From Cenococcum geophilum 1.58 (Eukaryota; Ascomycota; Dothideomycetes; Gloniales; Gloniaceae): a stretch of DNA of 64,000 nucleotides. Numbering within the stretch: position 1 is the stretch's first letter; each line of letters opens with the position of its first letter. Below the pieces are notes generated by a model. It saw only the letters and a list, made by a program, of their open reading frames with translations. It had not been told where the DNA came from and made no database searches. Below, piece by piece: positions 8,657 to 18,996 of the stretch. The position numbers and the translations under genes are program-made. The stretch spans positions 1,056,329 to 1,120,328 of the forward strand of contig KV748226.1 of the NCBI GenBank assembly GCA_001692895.1. The letters are read 5' to 3'.

Positions 8657-10356
8657 TCACGCACCCCCGACCTGCTTCAGGATACCAGCAAGATTGATGC
8701 TTTTAGGTCTCTCAATTGGCAGACCCAACGCCCTATCCCAAATAAGCTGTGCCAAAGGACCAAGACCACGGCTGACACCAAATGTTGCAGTGTAGTAGAG
8801 TGTCTCCCTGAAACCGTAGTGGTGGAAGAGCACACCGGACGAACTATCTACATTGGGAAACGGGTTCTTGGTCTAAAGGAGAAGGGATTAGCATTGGAAG
8901 TAGTTGTAATGGATAGGAACTGATGGTGGATGAACGGAGTGGGGTGGTGATTAGATGAACGGAGTATATCTTACCTTTCCGTGCTCTGTAAGCACACTAG
9001 GGGCAACTTCCGAGTTCTTCTTGACAAGCTGGTAGACCGGGTTCTTTGCAATCTCGGGCCTGGCATTTGCAAAGTCCATTAGGGCCTCGAAGCGGGGATC
9101 AGGTTTCCTCAGCACTGCATGACCATAACCGGGGATGACACGACCAGATTTGAGGGTTCTCCAGAGGTAGTCATTGACATCCGACTCAGAGAAGTTGTTG
9201 CCAACAGCCTCCTGCATCTGAAGGATAAATCGGAGTACCTCCTGAGCAGCGAGACCGTGAAGAGGCCCAGCCAGACCTTGTAGACCGGCACTGTAGCTGA
9301 GGAAGGGGTCGCTGAGCGCACTTCCAACCAAGTGCGTTGCGTGAGCAGAGACATTTCCACCTTCGTGATCTCCGTGAAGGGCAAGGTAAAGACGGAGAAG
9401 ATCTTGGAAACCTTCGTTCTCCTTTCCTGGCTTGCCCAACATAGCAGCGAAGTTGTATGCCCAATCCTGGTTGAGGTCAACCTCAGCAGGGAGAGCACCA
9501 CCGCCACGGTAAGCGTTTTGGTAGATCTTGGCAGCGATTGTAGGAAGCTTCGCGAGCAGGCTAATACAGTCATCGAAGGTAGGTTCCCAGTAATCGGCCT
9601 TGTTCATGCCTTTTTCGTATGCCTTGGCGAACTTGGACTCGTAATTGAGAGCGGAGACAGCACAGGCGAACTGTGTCATAGGATGAAGGTCCTTTGGAAA
9701 ATCGTCCAACATCTTCTCGACAAACTTTGGAATACCCGCCTTCTCAGCGAGTTCTCGCGAGAAAGCTCGCGTCTGTGCAACTGAGGGAACCTTTCCGGTG
9801 AGGAGAAGCCAGAACATTGCCTCCGGCAGCATTTCAGTGCCAGAGGTACCCTTGGGAAGTTCTTTCTGGCAATCCTTGATAGTACGGCCTTGGAAGCGAA
9901 TACCTTCATTGGCGTCTAACACTGAGCCTTCCCAGACCATAGCTTTCAGACCTCTGCAATTGAGTTAATGCTGAATTGAAGCTTAAGAACCTTGACGTCC
10001 GCACCTCATACCGCCCAGCGTGTTCTCAACCTTTACTTCACCAAGTGGCTTGTTGACATGACTTTTGACCTTCTTCAGCAGCTCCCGCTTCGCAGGAATG
10101 GCCTTTTTGAAGGTCTCCTTGAGGTCTGGTTCGGAAGACGATGAGTAACTGCAAGCTTGAACTGCAAAACCGAATCAGATTAGCGGTGCATTGCCACAGG
10201 CAGGTACCATTCCAACCAACGTACCAGAAGCTCGAGGCCCCACGGCAGAAGGCTGTTAATGCTGTTAGCTCCAAATATATATAAATTTTTTGCATCTGCA
10301 AAACCTACCCTGAGAGCTCTGAGAGCTCTCGAAGCTATTCGCGCATTCAATGCCAT
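8657..10356 (-). CDS. mcsA: 2-methylcitrate synthase, mitochondrial
   Basis: Condenses propionyl-CoA with oxaloacetate to 2-methylcitrate, step one of the mitochondrial methylcitrate cycle. Exons (minus): 10309-10356, 10225-10252, 10005-10161, 8975-9953, 8657-8872; all phases fit and give 475 aa. The N-terminus ([16 protein letters not shown], then SYSSSSEP) is a basic, Ser-rich mitochondrial presequence spread over three exons, one only 28 nt. The citrate-synthase fold shows the catalytic triad: His310 in GPLHGL, His356 in [13 protein letters not shown], Asp413 in [42 protein letters not shown] and ERPKSINL favour the fungal methylcitrate synthase branch over citrate synthase proper. The strongest support is context: methylisocitrate lyase lies divergently next to it. 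Plain citrate synthase activity is likely as a side reaction. Confidence 0.88.
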
Positions 10357-10934
10357 GACCGAATCTTATTGTGGGGTAGAAGCGGTGGGATTTCTTTCGC
10401 GAGTAGGAAGCTCTCTTTCGCTCTATGCAGAAGCAGAGGTCTCAACGAAGCTACCAGATAGCCAATTGCTTATAAGACAGAGATAGCAGACTCAGGCATA
10501 GGATTTCACAATCGACTGAACGGTCCGCTGATGCGCGAACAGCGCCAACAAGCTCGGTAATTCGCAAACGGGCTAAGGCAGATAACTACCCTCGGTCCGA
10601 TGGCGGCCAGGCGGAAGAGAAAGTTATCCTCGCCAAAAGCCATCGTGACAACATGTGGGAGTCGACTGAGACCTCCGAGTTCTCATCAAAACTCCGCCAT
10701 CCCACGCCTACCGACGTTTCGGGGTTTTGGAGACACGAGCCAGACTTCGTCGGTCTGGGAAACGTGATCAGTGAAGCGGCAATTCCTAGTCCCGAGAGAT
10801 ACCCGGCGTGAAAGCTGCAATTGAGAGCTAATAATCTTAAGGGTTACAAATATTTGCCTTCATATTTATTGCATATTAGTCTTCGACTTTCTCCTCTGAC
10901 ACTCTAGATCCGCTATTCTCAGGTTTTAGGCGTT
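10357..10934. promoter_or_regulatory. Shared divergent promoter of mcsA and mclA
   Basis: A 578-bp non-coding stretch between two start codons that point away from each other. Seen in it: CGGTCCG at 10521-10527 and again at 10593-10599, a perfect 7-bp palindrome of the kind bound by Zn2Cys6 regulators (CGG and CCG half-sites). GTGGGG at 10371-10376 fits the SYGGRG consensus of the carbon-repressor CreA, but this 6-mer is common. An AT-rich stretch (about 10830-10880) lies 55-105 bp before the lyase start. Co-regulation by propionate is an inference from the arrangement. Confidence 0.5.
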
Positions 10935-13098
10935 ATGTTACGAACAGTATCACGAGCAGTCGCCTGGCAAAGTCGGTCATTGAAGATCGCGAATGCAACA
11001 CCGGCACTCCTACGACCCCTCTCTACCACAGCATACCGCATGTCGAGCTCCTCCCTTAAACCAGTAGATCCTCCCGTGTCCTCAGCTCTTCCAGCCGACT
11101 CCTACCAGCTCCTCCCAACCGCTTCGAAAGCTGGTGAAGCCGAAGACGCCCTTTTCGATGCGCAGGTACAACAGGTGAAGGAATGGTGGGCATCTGCGCG
11201 GTATAATGGAATTAAAAGGCCATACTCTGCGGAAGGCGTTGTCAGCAAGCGAGGATCTTTACAACAAACATACCCTAGCTCGCTGATGGCACGGAAGCTG
11301 TTCAACTTGTTTGAGGAGCGGGCAGCGAAGATGGAGCCCGTTCATACAAGTGCGTCTCTTGTTTTCTCCGATGCTAGTCCAGTAGAATATCCAAAAACTA
11401 ATTCAATACTTTTCTCGCTGTAGTGGGTGCGATTGATCCTGTGCAAATGACCCAGCAGGCTCCGAACCAGGAGGTGTTATATGTGTCCGGCTGGGCCTGC
11501 TCATCAGTATTGACTACAACGAACGAGGTGTCTGCTGATTTCGGTGATTACCCATATAATACAGTACCAAATCAAGTACAACGACTTTTCAAGGCACAAC
11601 AGCTCCATGATCGCAAGAATTGGGACAATCGGAGAAAGATAAGCGCAGAGGAGCGTGCCAAGGCTCCATATATTGACTACATGCGACCAATAATTGCAGA
11701 TGGTGACACTGGGTAAGTCTAACACTAGTGACTCTCGACAAATTGGTGATTAATAAATTTTCATAGCCATGGGGGTCTCTCCGCAGTCATCAAGCTCGCA
11801 AAACTCTTCGCAGAAAACGGCGCAGCAGCCGTTCATTTTGAGGATCAACTACACGGCGGCAAGAAATGCGGCCATCTTGCCGGGAAAGTTCTGGTACCGG
11901 TTGGTGACCATATTAACCGCCTCGTAGCGGCCCGATTTCAATGGGACCTGATGGGCTGCGAGAACCTAGTCATTGCCCGAACAGACTCAGAAAGCGGTAA
12001 ACTCATTAGCAGCGCCATTGATGTCCGGGACCACGAGTTTATTACAGGCGTAACAGAAGAGACGGAACCGCTGGCCGAAACACTCCAGAACATGGAGATG
12101 CAGGGAGCCCCAGGAAAGGAGGTCGACCAATTTGAGGCTGCATGGGTAAAGAAGCATAAGCTTGTCACCTTTGACGAAGGTGAGTATCTATCTCATATTA
12201 CAAATATCAAGGACTTAGGCTTACGCGCACTGCGCAGCCGTTGTAAAACACCTCGAAGCTGAAGGTGCACCGCAATCGTCCATTAATTCATACCTTTCAA
12301 CTGTTAAGCAGAACCCGGATTTATCTCTGCTAAAGCGCCGAAAGATCGCTGACAACTACACGATGAAGCCTGTTTACTTCAACTGGGATATACCACGCAC
12401 TCGCGAAGGATTTTACCATTACAAGGCGGGTATCCCTGCAGCAACAAAGCGAGCCAAAGAATTTGCGCCATACGCAGATCTTCTTTGGCTCGAAACGGCC
12501 GATCCAAGCGTTGAGAAAGCAGCTGGGTTTGCTGGCGAGATCAGACAGAAATGGCCCGGCAAGAAGCTTGTGTATAATTTGAGCCCAAGCTTCAATTGGA
12601 TGGGCCAAGGTTTCTCAGAGCAAACACTGAAGAGCTTTGTTTGGGATCTAGCCAAACATGGGTAAGTACCACAATTATTAATACACTGAGAGGTGTTTCT
12701 TCTCCAACGGATGATATTTTGCCAAGAGCTGACATTATCTTAGATTTGTCTTGCAGCTCATTTCATTGGCCGGCTTACATTCTACCGCGACCATTTCCTG
12801 CGAGCTTTCTAAAGCATTCAAGGAGGATGGTATGCTAGCATACGTAAACTTAGTCCAACGGAGAGAGAAGGAAATTGGTTGCGATGTTTTAACGCACCAA
12901 AAATGGAGCGGTGCAGGTTACATCGACGGTATCCTAGGCTCCATCCAGAGCGGGAGCAATGGCAGTAAGAGTATGGGTGAGGGGAATACTGAGGCTGGTA
13001 CGTCAAATCCATATAAATCCGTCACGATGTGCACCTCACGCTATAGGATTTTTTAATAAAAGCCACTCACTAACATGTGGCACACTGCAGGCTTTTAA
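10935..13098 (+). CDS. mclA: 2-methylisocitrate lyase, mitochondrial
   Basis: Cleaves 2-methylisocitrate to pyruvate and succinate, the last step of the methylcitrate cycle in the mitochondrion. Exons: 10935-11349, 11424-11712, 11767-12179, 12238-12661, 12744-12997, 13091-13098; every junction is GT-AG, phases agree and the product is 600 aa, about the family length. Residues 1-40 form a mitochondrial presequence ([17 protein letters not shown] ... RPLSTTAYR), which separates it from the peroxisomal glyoxylate-cycle isocitrate lyase. Catalytic signature KKCGH is at 267-271 with Cys269; HFEDQLHGG precedes it. Other landmarks are NLSPSFNW and WSGAGYIDG. The last exon holds only two codons and the stop (ending TEAGF), with a clear CTAAC branch site before it. 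Without that intron the frame would add an unrelated tail. Confidence 0.9.
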
Positions 13099-13781
13099 AT
13101 AGACTTGTACATATAAAGTATCATTCGCAACACTGGAGACCCAATCACATGAAAACATAGTCTGACTCCCGCACCAACCCGAAACTTTATCGATGAAGTC
13201 TTCTCATTCACCGCCAGCCCCACCGCTCGTGTTTTCTTCAAGTTCTGTCGGCATATCCTACGTTCAGTTCGTCCACTTCTAGACGAATTCCACGACGCTT
13301 GTCTACGGCTTTCTCTAACCACTGTGACTTGGATGCTGCATACAAACCCACTCAACTTTATTTTCTGAATCTGTGGCGCTTTGCTCAGTCCTCAGCTAAA
13401 ATTTAAACCTATGATTGCGGACCTAAACGCAAGAATTTTGACCATAGCGACGCTCTGACAATTAGAGAGGTCTGCTGGCACCTCAGCCGCGAATATTTTC
13501 TCTACTCGCCAATATTAAGATCGGACAAAACCCCTTTGTCTCTCACGCGCAGTCCCTAAGACCTGACCGCACAAAGTTCGACTTCGACCCCTCACACACC
13601 ATTGCACAGGCCTCTTACTCGCTTTTCCGTGACCTACTAGACTCTACCCAAGCACCGGACAAAGCTCGGATACAACACCTCACAAAATTTAGAGGCTTCA
13701 TACGAAATAAAATTTCTACCTGTATTCTCATCCATAAGATTCACACGACCACGTAGTTGTTAAAACTCTCCTGGCTATACC
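13099..13781. other. Intergenic: lyase 3' flank and upstream of the small Cys/His gene
   Basis: No convincing reading frame. C- and A-rich stretches at 13140-13700 look like ordinary fungal promoter or UTR. The ATG at 13782 sits in a good context (TATACCATGTC). Confidence 0.45.
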
Positions 13782-14207
13782 ATGTCTCCACCAAAGACCC
13801 ATAGTAAATCTCACAGCTTTTTCTGTTTCTGCCAGACCCGCCAGTGGGCTCCTGACCTCGGGCAGCGCTTTTGTCTGGGGCCTGAAGGCAAGGGTCGAGG
13901 ATGCCCATGGAACGGCTGGTTCCACCGGCATTGCTCGGACCAGTCTAAGTGGTGGGTGAGACCGCGACTCAGGGACAATAAGTCCTTCTGTTGCTTCTGT
14001 ATGAAGATATACGAGAGATTAGAAAAGGAGAAGCGGGAGAAGCGGGAAATTTGGGCGAGGCAGAAGAGAGGGAAGTTGAAGAAACAAGAACAGAGAGAGG
14101 CGAGGCTTCGATGGAGAATGCTCGCCGTGAGCCAGAATGACACCAACAAACAGATGGAGTCGGATGCGAGCTCCGTCACGCTTGGGGGCGAGAACGCAAA
14201 CGCCTAA
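13782..14207 (+). CDS. Small Cys/His-rich protein with basic coiled-coil tail
   Basis: A 141-aa single-exon frame. The N-terminal half has regularly spaced cysteines and histidines: CFC (15-17), C31, C41, WFHRHC (46-51) and CCFC (70-73), arranged like a compact zinc-binding module. From about 76 to 115 the chain is almost entirely K, R and E (IYERLEKEKREKREIWARQKR), predicting a charged helix or coiled coil. The tail is polar. I do not recognise the family. The spacing of Cys/His and the sudden change to a charged helix argue that it is a real protein rather than a chance frame. A nucleic-acid or protein-binding role is speculation. Confidence 0.5.
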   Translation: MSPPKTHSKSHSFFCFCQTRQWAPDLGQRFCLGPEGKGRGCPWNGWFHRHCSDQSKWWVRPRLRDNKSFCCFCMKIYERLEKEKREKREIWARQKRGKLKKQEQREARLRWRMLAVSQNDTNKQMESDASSVTLGGENANA

Positions 14208-14655
14208 CTCTGTAAATAGAACTCCTAAAATCACTATTGAAAAGAAAGTTGCTTTTCAAATAATGACAATCAAAGATAAGAAGACTGCCAATTTTCGGGG
14301 CTCATATCTAAGTCCCCCGGGAATAAGTCGTAAAAGTAGAAATGGTTGTAAAAGGGTATCCTCCTCTGAGTCTTGTAATGTGGAACAGAGGATCAATTAA
14401 CTATAATAGAAGGGCTTCAGATATCTTCAGCAGCCAATTATGAGAGGAGCTGCAAGCGTAGGCTGAATTAGAACCTGAAAAAGGTGTCGTGATTTAACAT
14501 ATCGCGACTTACAAGAGCGAAATCATCAGTCGCGACTGCTGATCTCGAGGCACTTTTGGATAGTTGGCTCCGGTCAGCTTCAGCTATGCTTATACAGTCC
14601 AGGGACTCTATAAGGTAGTCTCCCCTGCTCTTAGCTCTGCCGTTCCAAGCATAAG

Positions 14656-14880
14656 CTATTCTCGATAGGGACGCTCCTCACGCACTTGGAGCAAAATCTT
14701 GCGCTTGAAGGAGACTGGCGGCTTGGGTGCCTTCAGCGGGATCGGCTCTGGCGCAACGAGGTGTCTCCACGTGCCCCGAGTCGCGGCGTATCTTGATACC
14801 CTGCTGAAGTCCTCCAGAAGCTGTGAGTCGATCTGACTCGTATCCGAGTCTCGTTCAAGGGTTCTAAACTTTGGCCAGTG
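14656..14880 (-). pseudogene. Possible exon or gene remnant, unknown
   Basis: An open minus-strand stretch of 74 codons ending in TAG (14656-14658), with TAA just upstream (14881-14883) and no ATG. It reads ERDSDTSQIDSQLLEDFS, then RGTWRHLVAPEPIPLKAPKPP, then FKRKILLQVREERPYRE. The composition (proline-rich and charged, with a sensible ending) looks like the last exon of a gene or a decayed copy. No upstream exon could be joined. The family is not recognised. Confidence 0.25.
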
Positions 14881-15198
14881 TTATGGCAGGTTGATGGAAT
14901 GATACTCTATGATGGCATTCACCCAGGAACAGATGCTGCCTTTATACTCTCATGGTGCCCACACTGTTTTTATACCAAATCACAATTAATTCAATCCTAT
15001 TAGCACGAGCATGGATTAGTATTCGTAGCATGAAGTTTGTACAAGATTCAGCCCCACGGTCAGACACAGTTTAGCGGAGATTTCGCTCAAGCCGAGGGGT
15101 CCGAGCGCCTTTGCGCCGCCTTTCAGTCAGCCAAGCCAAGGACACCAGAAATAATTCTCTCTCAGCCCCGAGCCCGACTTCTTGCCCCCTCCGCAGCG

Positions 15199-15312
15199 TC
15201 TCTTTTCTCTCTTCCTTTTCCCTCTTCCTTTTCCCTTCCCTCAGAAATCTCCACTCTACATATATAGAAGAGTGCAGGATGCTCTGACAGAAGCCTTTTT
15301 TTTTTTTTTGCT
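15199..15312 (+). promoter_or_regulatory. Pyrimidine-rich leader of new1
   Basis: An almost pure C/T tract (15199-15241, ending TTCCCTCAG) is followed by a run of T at about 15296-15309, 145-255 bp before the ATG. CT-rich stretches next to transcription starts are usual in well-expressed fungal translation genes. The CAG at the end of the first tract could also serve as a 5' UTR splice acceptor. Confidence 0.4.
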
Positions 15313-15454
15313 CCACCCGTGCGACCGCTAAACGAAATAAACCTCCGCAGCGCACAAAGCCCCTCGAGAGGCACCTATATCTACCGATACCCTCAGAAGT
15401 ACCTTATTTCATACATATTCCTCGGCCGCCCTTCTTCTTTTCCCCCCGTGGGAA

Positions 15455-18400
15455 ATGCCCCATCACGAATCGCCCCCTATGGCCCCCGCAATCGTGGTCA
15501 AGTCCTCTGAATCGTCCGCTACTCCCCCCACTCAAGACGAAATCTCCTCGATTCTCACCGCAATCTTTACAAGCAAGACATCTCAGGCTTCCTTGGACGC
15601 ATCCTACTCGCTCACGACTGTGCTCCAAAACTCAATCGGCTTTCGCGGCTTCAAGGGATATGGCGTCCTCGATGAGATCAAGAAGGCGGCTGCGGATAAG
15701 AAGAACCCTGTACGGAGAGAGGGCTCTATGTTCGCTCTTGGCGCACTTTTCGAGCGATTTCCGAGACACCAGAGACTAAGCGAAGTGATTTTTCTGCTTC
15801 AAGAGGAAAATCTTGTTCCGCTTGCTCTCGATGCGCTCTCGGACAAGGTCTCGACGATTCGGGATTCAGCACAGTATGCTCTAGACGCACTGTTTGATAA
15901 CCTTGAACCTGAGACAAAAGTTGCGGGGCTATTGCCGGTCTTAGTAAAGTATCTTGGGAAGAAGTCGGGCAAATGGCAGGGTACAGTTGGCGCGTTCAAG
16001 CTGCTAGGACGGATGGCGGATAAGGCAAAATTGGGAACAGGAAGTGCGGTAGAGGAGAAAGACAAGGATATCCTTAGGGATTCGATGGGCAGAAAGTTGG
16101 AAGGCCTAATCCCTGTGGTTGAGGGGGGTATGCATGATCTCAAAGCAGAGGTGAGCAGGCTTAACTCAACAGGCTTTACCAAAGATGTTAATTCGAAGTA
16201 TAGGTTGCGAGGGAAGCAGTGAAAACTATGAACTCTCTCACAACTCTCCTCCAAAATGACGACGTCGCTCCGCGGATACCACTGCTTATCAAATCAATGG
16301 AAAACCCTTCTACACAGAGTCAGCAACAGGCTATTCACGCTCTATCGCAGACCACATTCGTCTCCATTGTCACCTCTCCAGTTCTCGCCCTTCTCACTCC
16401 TTTACTCGAACGCTCCCTCAACACCCCTTCAACCTCACAGGAAGTTCTACGACAAACAGTGGTTGTGGTGGAGAATCTGACAAAACTTGTTCACGATCCC
16501 ATCGAAGCCCGAGCTTTCTTACCGAAACTGAAGCCCGGTGTCAAAGCCGTCAAGGACCGGGCATCTCTTCCAGAGGTGCGCGAGATTGCTAGCAGAGCCT
16601 TAGACGTGATTGAAAACGCCATGGCAGATAGGGATGGCAACATTGCTGCTGGTACAATTGCGCGGACTATGGCATCTGACGTCGTAATGGTCCTGGAGAA
16701 GCAAGTTAGCATGAACGGAGGACTTTTGAACTTCCCGGGCGACACAGAAGTTTGGGCTTTTGCTAAGACCTATATCTCTGAAATGGTTGCTGAAGATGTC
16801 AACCAGCGTGAACACGGGCGCATCGCTAGACGTGTTGAGTTCTATCTTCAACCATTGATGAATGCCGAAGCTTCCTCCCCAGCGGCGGAAGGCGTTTACC
16901 AATTCTATCTTGAAGAAGATCACCGAAAGTTTGGACAGCCAGTCAAGGAAGACGATGGCGAGGTTGAAATTGTCAACGCAACCTTCTCTTTGGGGTACGG
17001 GGGCATGCTCCTGCTGTCCCATACTAACCTGAGACTTCTCAAAGGCCATAGGTATGGTCTCTGTGGCCGTAATGGTGCTGGAAAGTCAACCCTCATGAGG
17101 AGTATTTCCGAGGGCAAACTCGAAGGCTTCCCACCTCAGGATGAAGTTCGAACTTGCTTCGTAGAGCATAACCAAGGCGAAGACGCTGATCTCAGCATCC
17201 TCGAATTCGTATCCAAAGACCCCAAGCTAGCATCAGAGGGGCTAGAGCGTATCTCTGAGGTTCTAGAAGAGGTCGGCTTCACATCTGGACCCAATGGCAG
17301 GCAATCTCAAAAAGTTGGCTCGCTCTCAGGTGGTTGGAAAATGAAATTGGCTTTGGCACGCGCAATGCTGATGCGCGCGGATGTTCTACTGCTAGACGAG
17401 CCTACCAATCATTTGGATGTTGCCAATGTCAAATGGCTCGAGGAGTATCTCAAGAAGCACACCGAAATCACTAGCCTCATCGTCAGTCACGACTCCGGCT
17501 TCCTTGATGAAGTTTGTACAGACATTTACCATTACGAAAATAAGAAGCTTGTCTGCTACAAAGGTAACCTCGCTGCCTTCGTCAAAGTCAAGCCAGAGGC
17601 AAAGAGCTACTATACTCTAACCGCTTCAAATGTTCAATTCAAATTCCCTCCTCCTGGAATCCTGACCGGCGTCAAATCCATGACTCGTTCCATCCTCCGT
17701 ATGACAAACTGTACTTTCACCTATCCTGGTGCGCCAAAGCCGTCTCTCCACGACGTTAGCTGCTCGCTCTCGCTCTCTTCTCGTACTGCCATCATTGGCG
17801 CTAATGGTGCTGGCAAATCCACTCTCATTAAAATCCTTACTGGCGAGTTGATTCCGCAGCAAGGTAAGGTTGAAAAGCATCCCAATTTGCGAATTGGTTA
17901 TATCAAGCAGCACGCGCTAGAACACGTTGAGATGCATATGGAGAAGACACCAAATCAGTATTTGCAATGGCGATACGCTAACGGCGATGATCGTGAAGTG
18001 CTGATGAAGCAGACACGTATTTTGACTGAAGAAGATAAGGCACAGATGGACAAGCTGGTTGACCTTGGTGATGGCAGTGGTGGGAGGAAGATTGAGTCAT
18101 TGATTGGTAGACAGAAGTGGAAGAAGAGTTTCCAGTATGAAGTGTAAGTCACTCAAAACTCATATTCTACCCAAGACCTTCAGGCACTAATGTGTTTACA
18201 GCAAATGGCTCAATATGCTCCCTAAGTATAACAGCCAAGTCTCCCGCGAAACCCTTATTTCCCTCGGCTTCTCCAAACTCGTTCAGGAATTCGATGATCA
18301 TGAAGCCTCGCGTGAGGGTCTCGGGTTCCGTGTCCTCGAACCTAAGATTATCTCCAAGCATTTCGAAGACGTAGGCTTGGACCCAGAGATTGCCAACCAC

Positions 18401-18996
18401 AATGAGATCTCTGGTCTTTCTGGTGGTCAGAAAGTCAAGGTCGTGCTAGCAGGTGCCATGTGGAACAATCCTCATCTGCTGGTCCTTGACGAACCAACCA
18501 ATTTCTTGGACAGAGATTCATTGGGCGGGCTGGCTGTTGCGATTAGAGATTACAAGGGAGGTGTTGTCATGATTTCTCACAACGAAGAATTCGTCGGCGC
18601 GCTATGCCCCGAGCAATGGCACGTTGCGGACGGCCGTGTCACTCACAAAGGTCACCTCGCCATCTCCATGGATCGATTTGACGACTCCAGCCGCCCTGGT
18701 AGCAGCGTTGCAAGCTCAAATGTATCATCTGCTGCTCCGAGCGCGGCAGCAAGTGCAGCTAACTCAGAGGCCGAAGGCAAGGATGGGGATATGAAATTCC
18801 GTGCGCGCAAGAAGAAGAAGTTGACAAGGGCTCAGCTCAAGGAAAGAGAAGTCAGGCGCCGCCTAAGGCACATCGAGTGGCTGAACAGTCCCAAGGCGAG
18901 TAAACTCTGTGTCCCAGTTCATAATCTCGATAGCACTCTGATGCTAACTATTAATAGGGTACCCCACACCCACCAGACACGGATGACGAAGCATAG
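15455..18996 (+). CDS. NEW1: New1, eEF3-like ABC-F translation factor
   Basis: A cytosolic, ribosome-associated ATPase of the eEF3/New1 group, linked in yeast to translation termination and recycling. Exons: 15455-16150, 16204-18143, 18202-18895, 18958-18996; 1122 aa. Residues about 20-440 are HEAT repeats. ABC1 has GRNGAGKST near 520, SLSGGWKMKLALAR near 605 and LLLDEPTNHLD near 628. ABC2 has GANGAGKST near 764, with a chromodomain-like insertion (KKSFQYEVKWLNMLPKYN) near 872-889, then LSGGQKVK near 951 and LDEPTNFLD near 974. The basic tail RRRLRHIEWLNSPKGTP ends in PPDTDDEA, the New1-type ending rather than the polylysine tail of eEF3. The Q/N-rich prion domain of yeast New1 is absent: the chain begins just before the HEAT domain. 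The last intron uses a GC donor (18896-18957). A second ATG at 15479 is a possible alternative start. Confidence 0.9.

Larger units (their letters stand above)
14208..15454. other. Intergenic region before new1
   Basis: Mostly non-coding. It contains one minus-strand frame of coding character (14656-14880, listed separately) and the new1 promoter at its right end. Nothing else recognised. Confidence 0.45.

Noticed and set aside
8951..8974. Methylcitrate synthase ending in ...[10 protein letters not shown]
   Set aside because: This tail is intron sequence. A GT donor at 8974 and acceptor before 8872 restore the conserved [13 protein letters not shown] ending with the third catalytic residue.
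12998..13056. Methylisocitrate lyase ending in ...[18 protein letters not shown]
   Set aside because: The GT at 12998 with a CTAAC branch site and AG at 13090 gives the short ending TEAGF and a stop, as expected for the family.
10935..13098. Glyoxylate-cycle isocitrate lyase (acuD type)
   Set aside because: A clear mitochondrial presequence and the divergent methylcitrate synthase neighbour point to the 2-methylisocitrate lyase branch.
15455..18996. Canonical elongation factor eEF3
   Set aside because: Very similar in domains, but the C-terminus (RRRL-IEWL-SPKGTP...DTDDE) is of New1 type and lacks the polylysine tail of eEF3.
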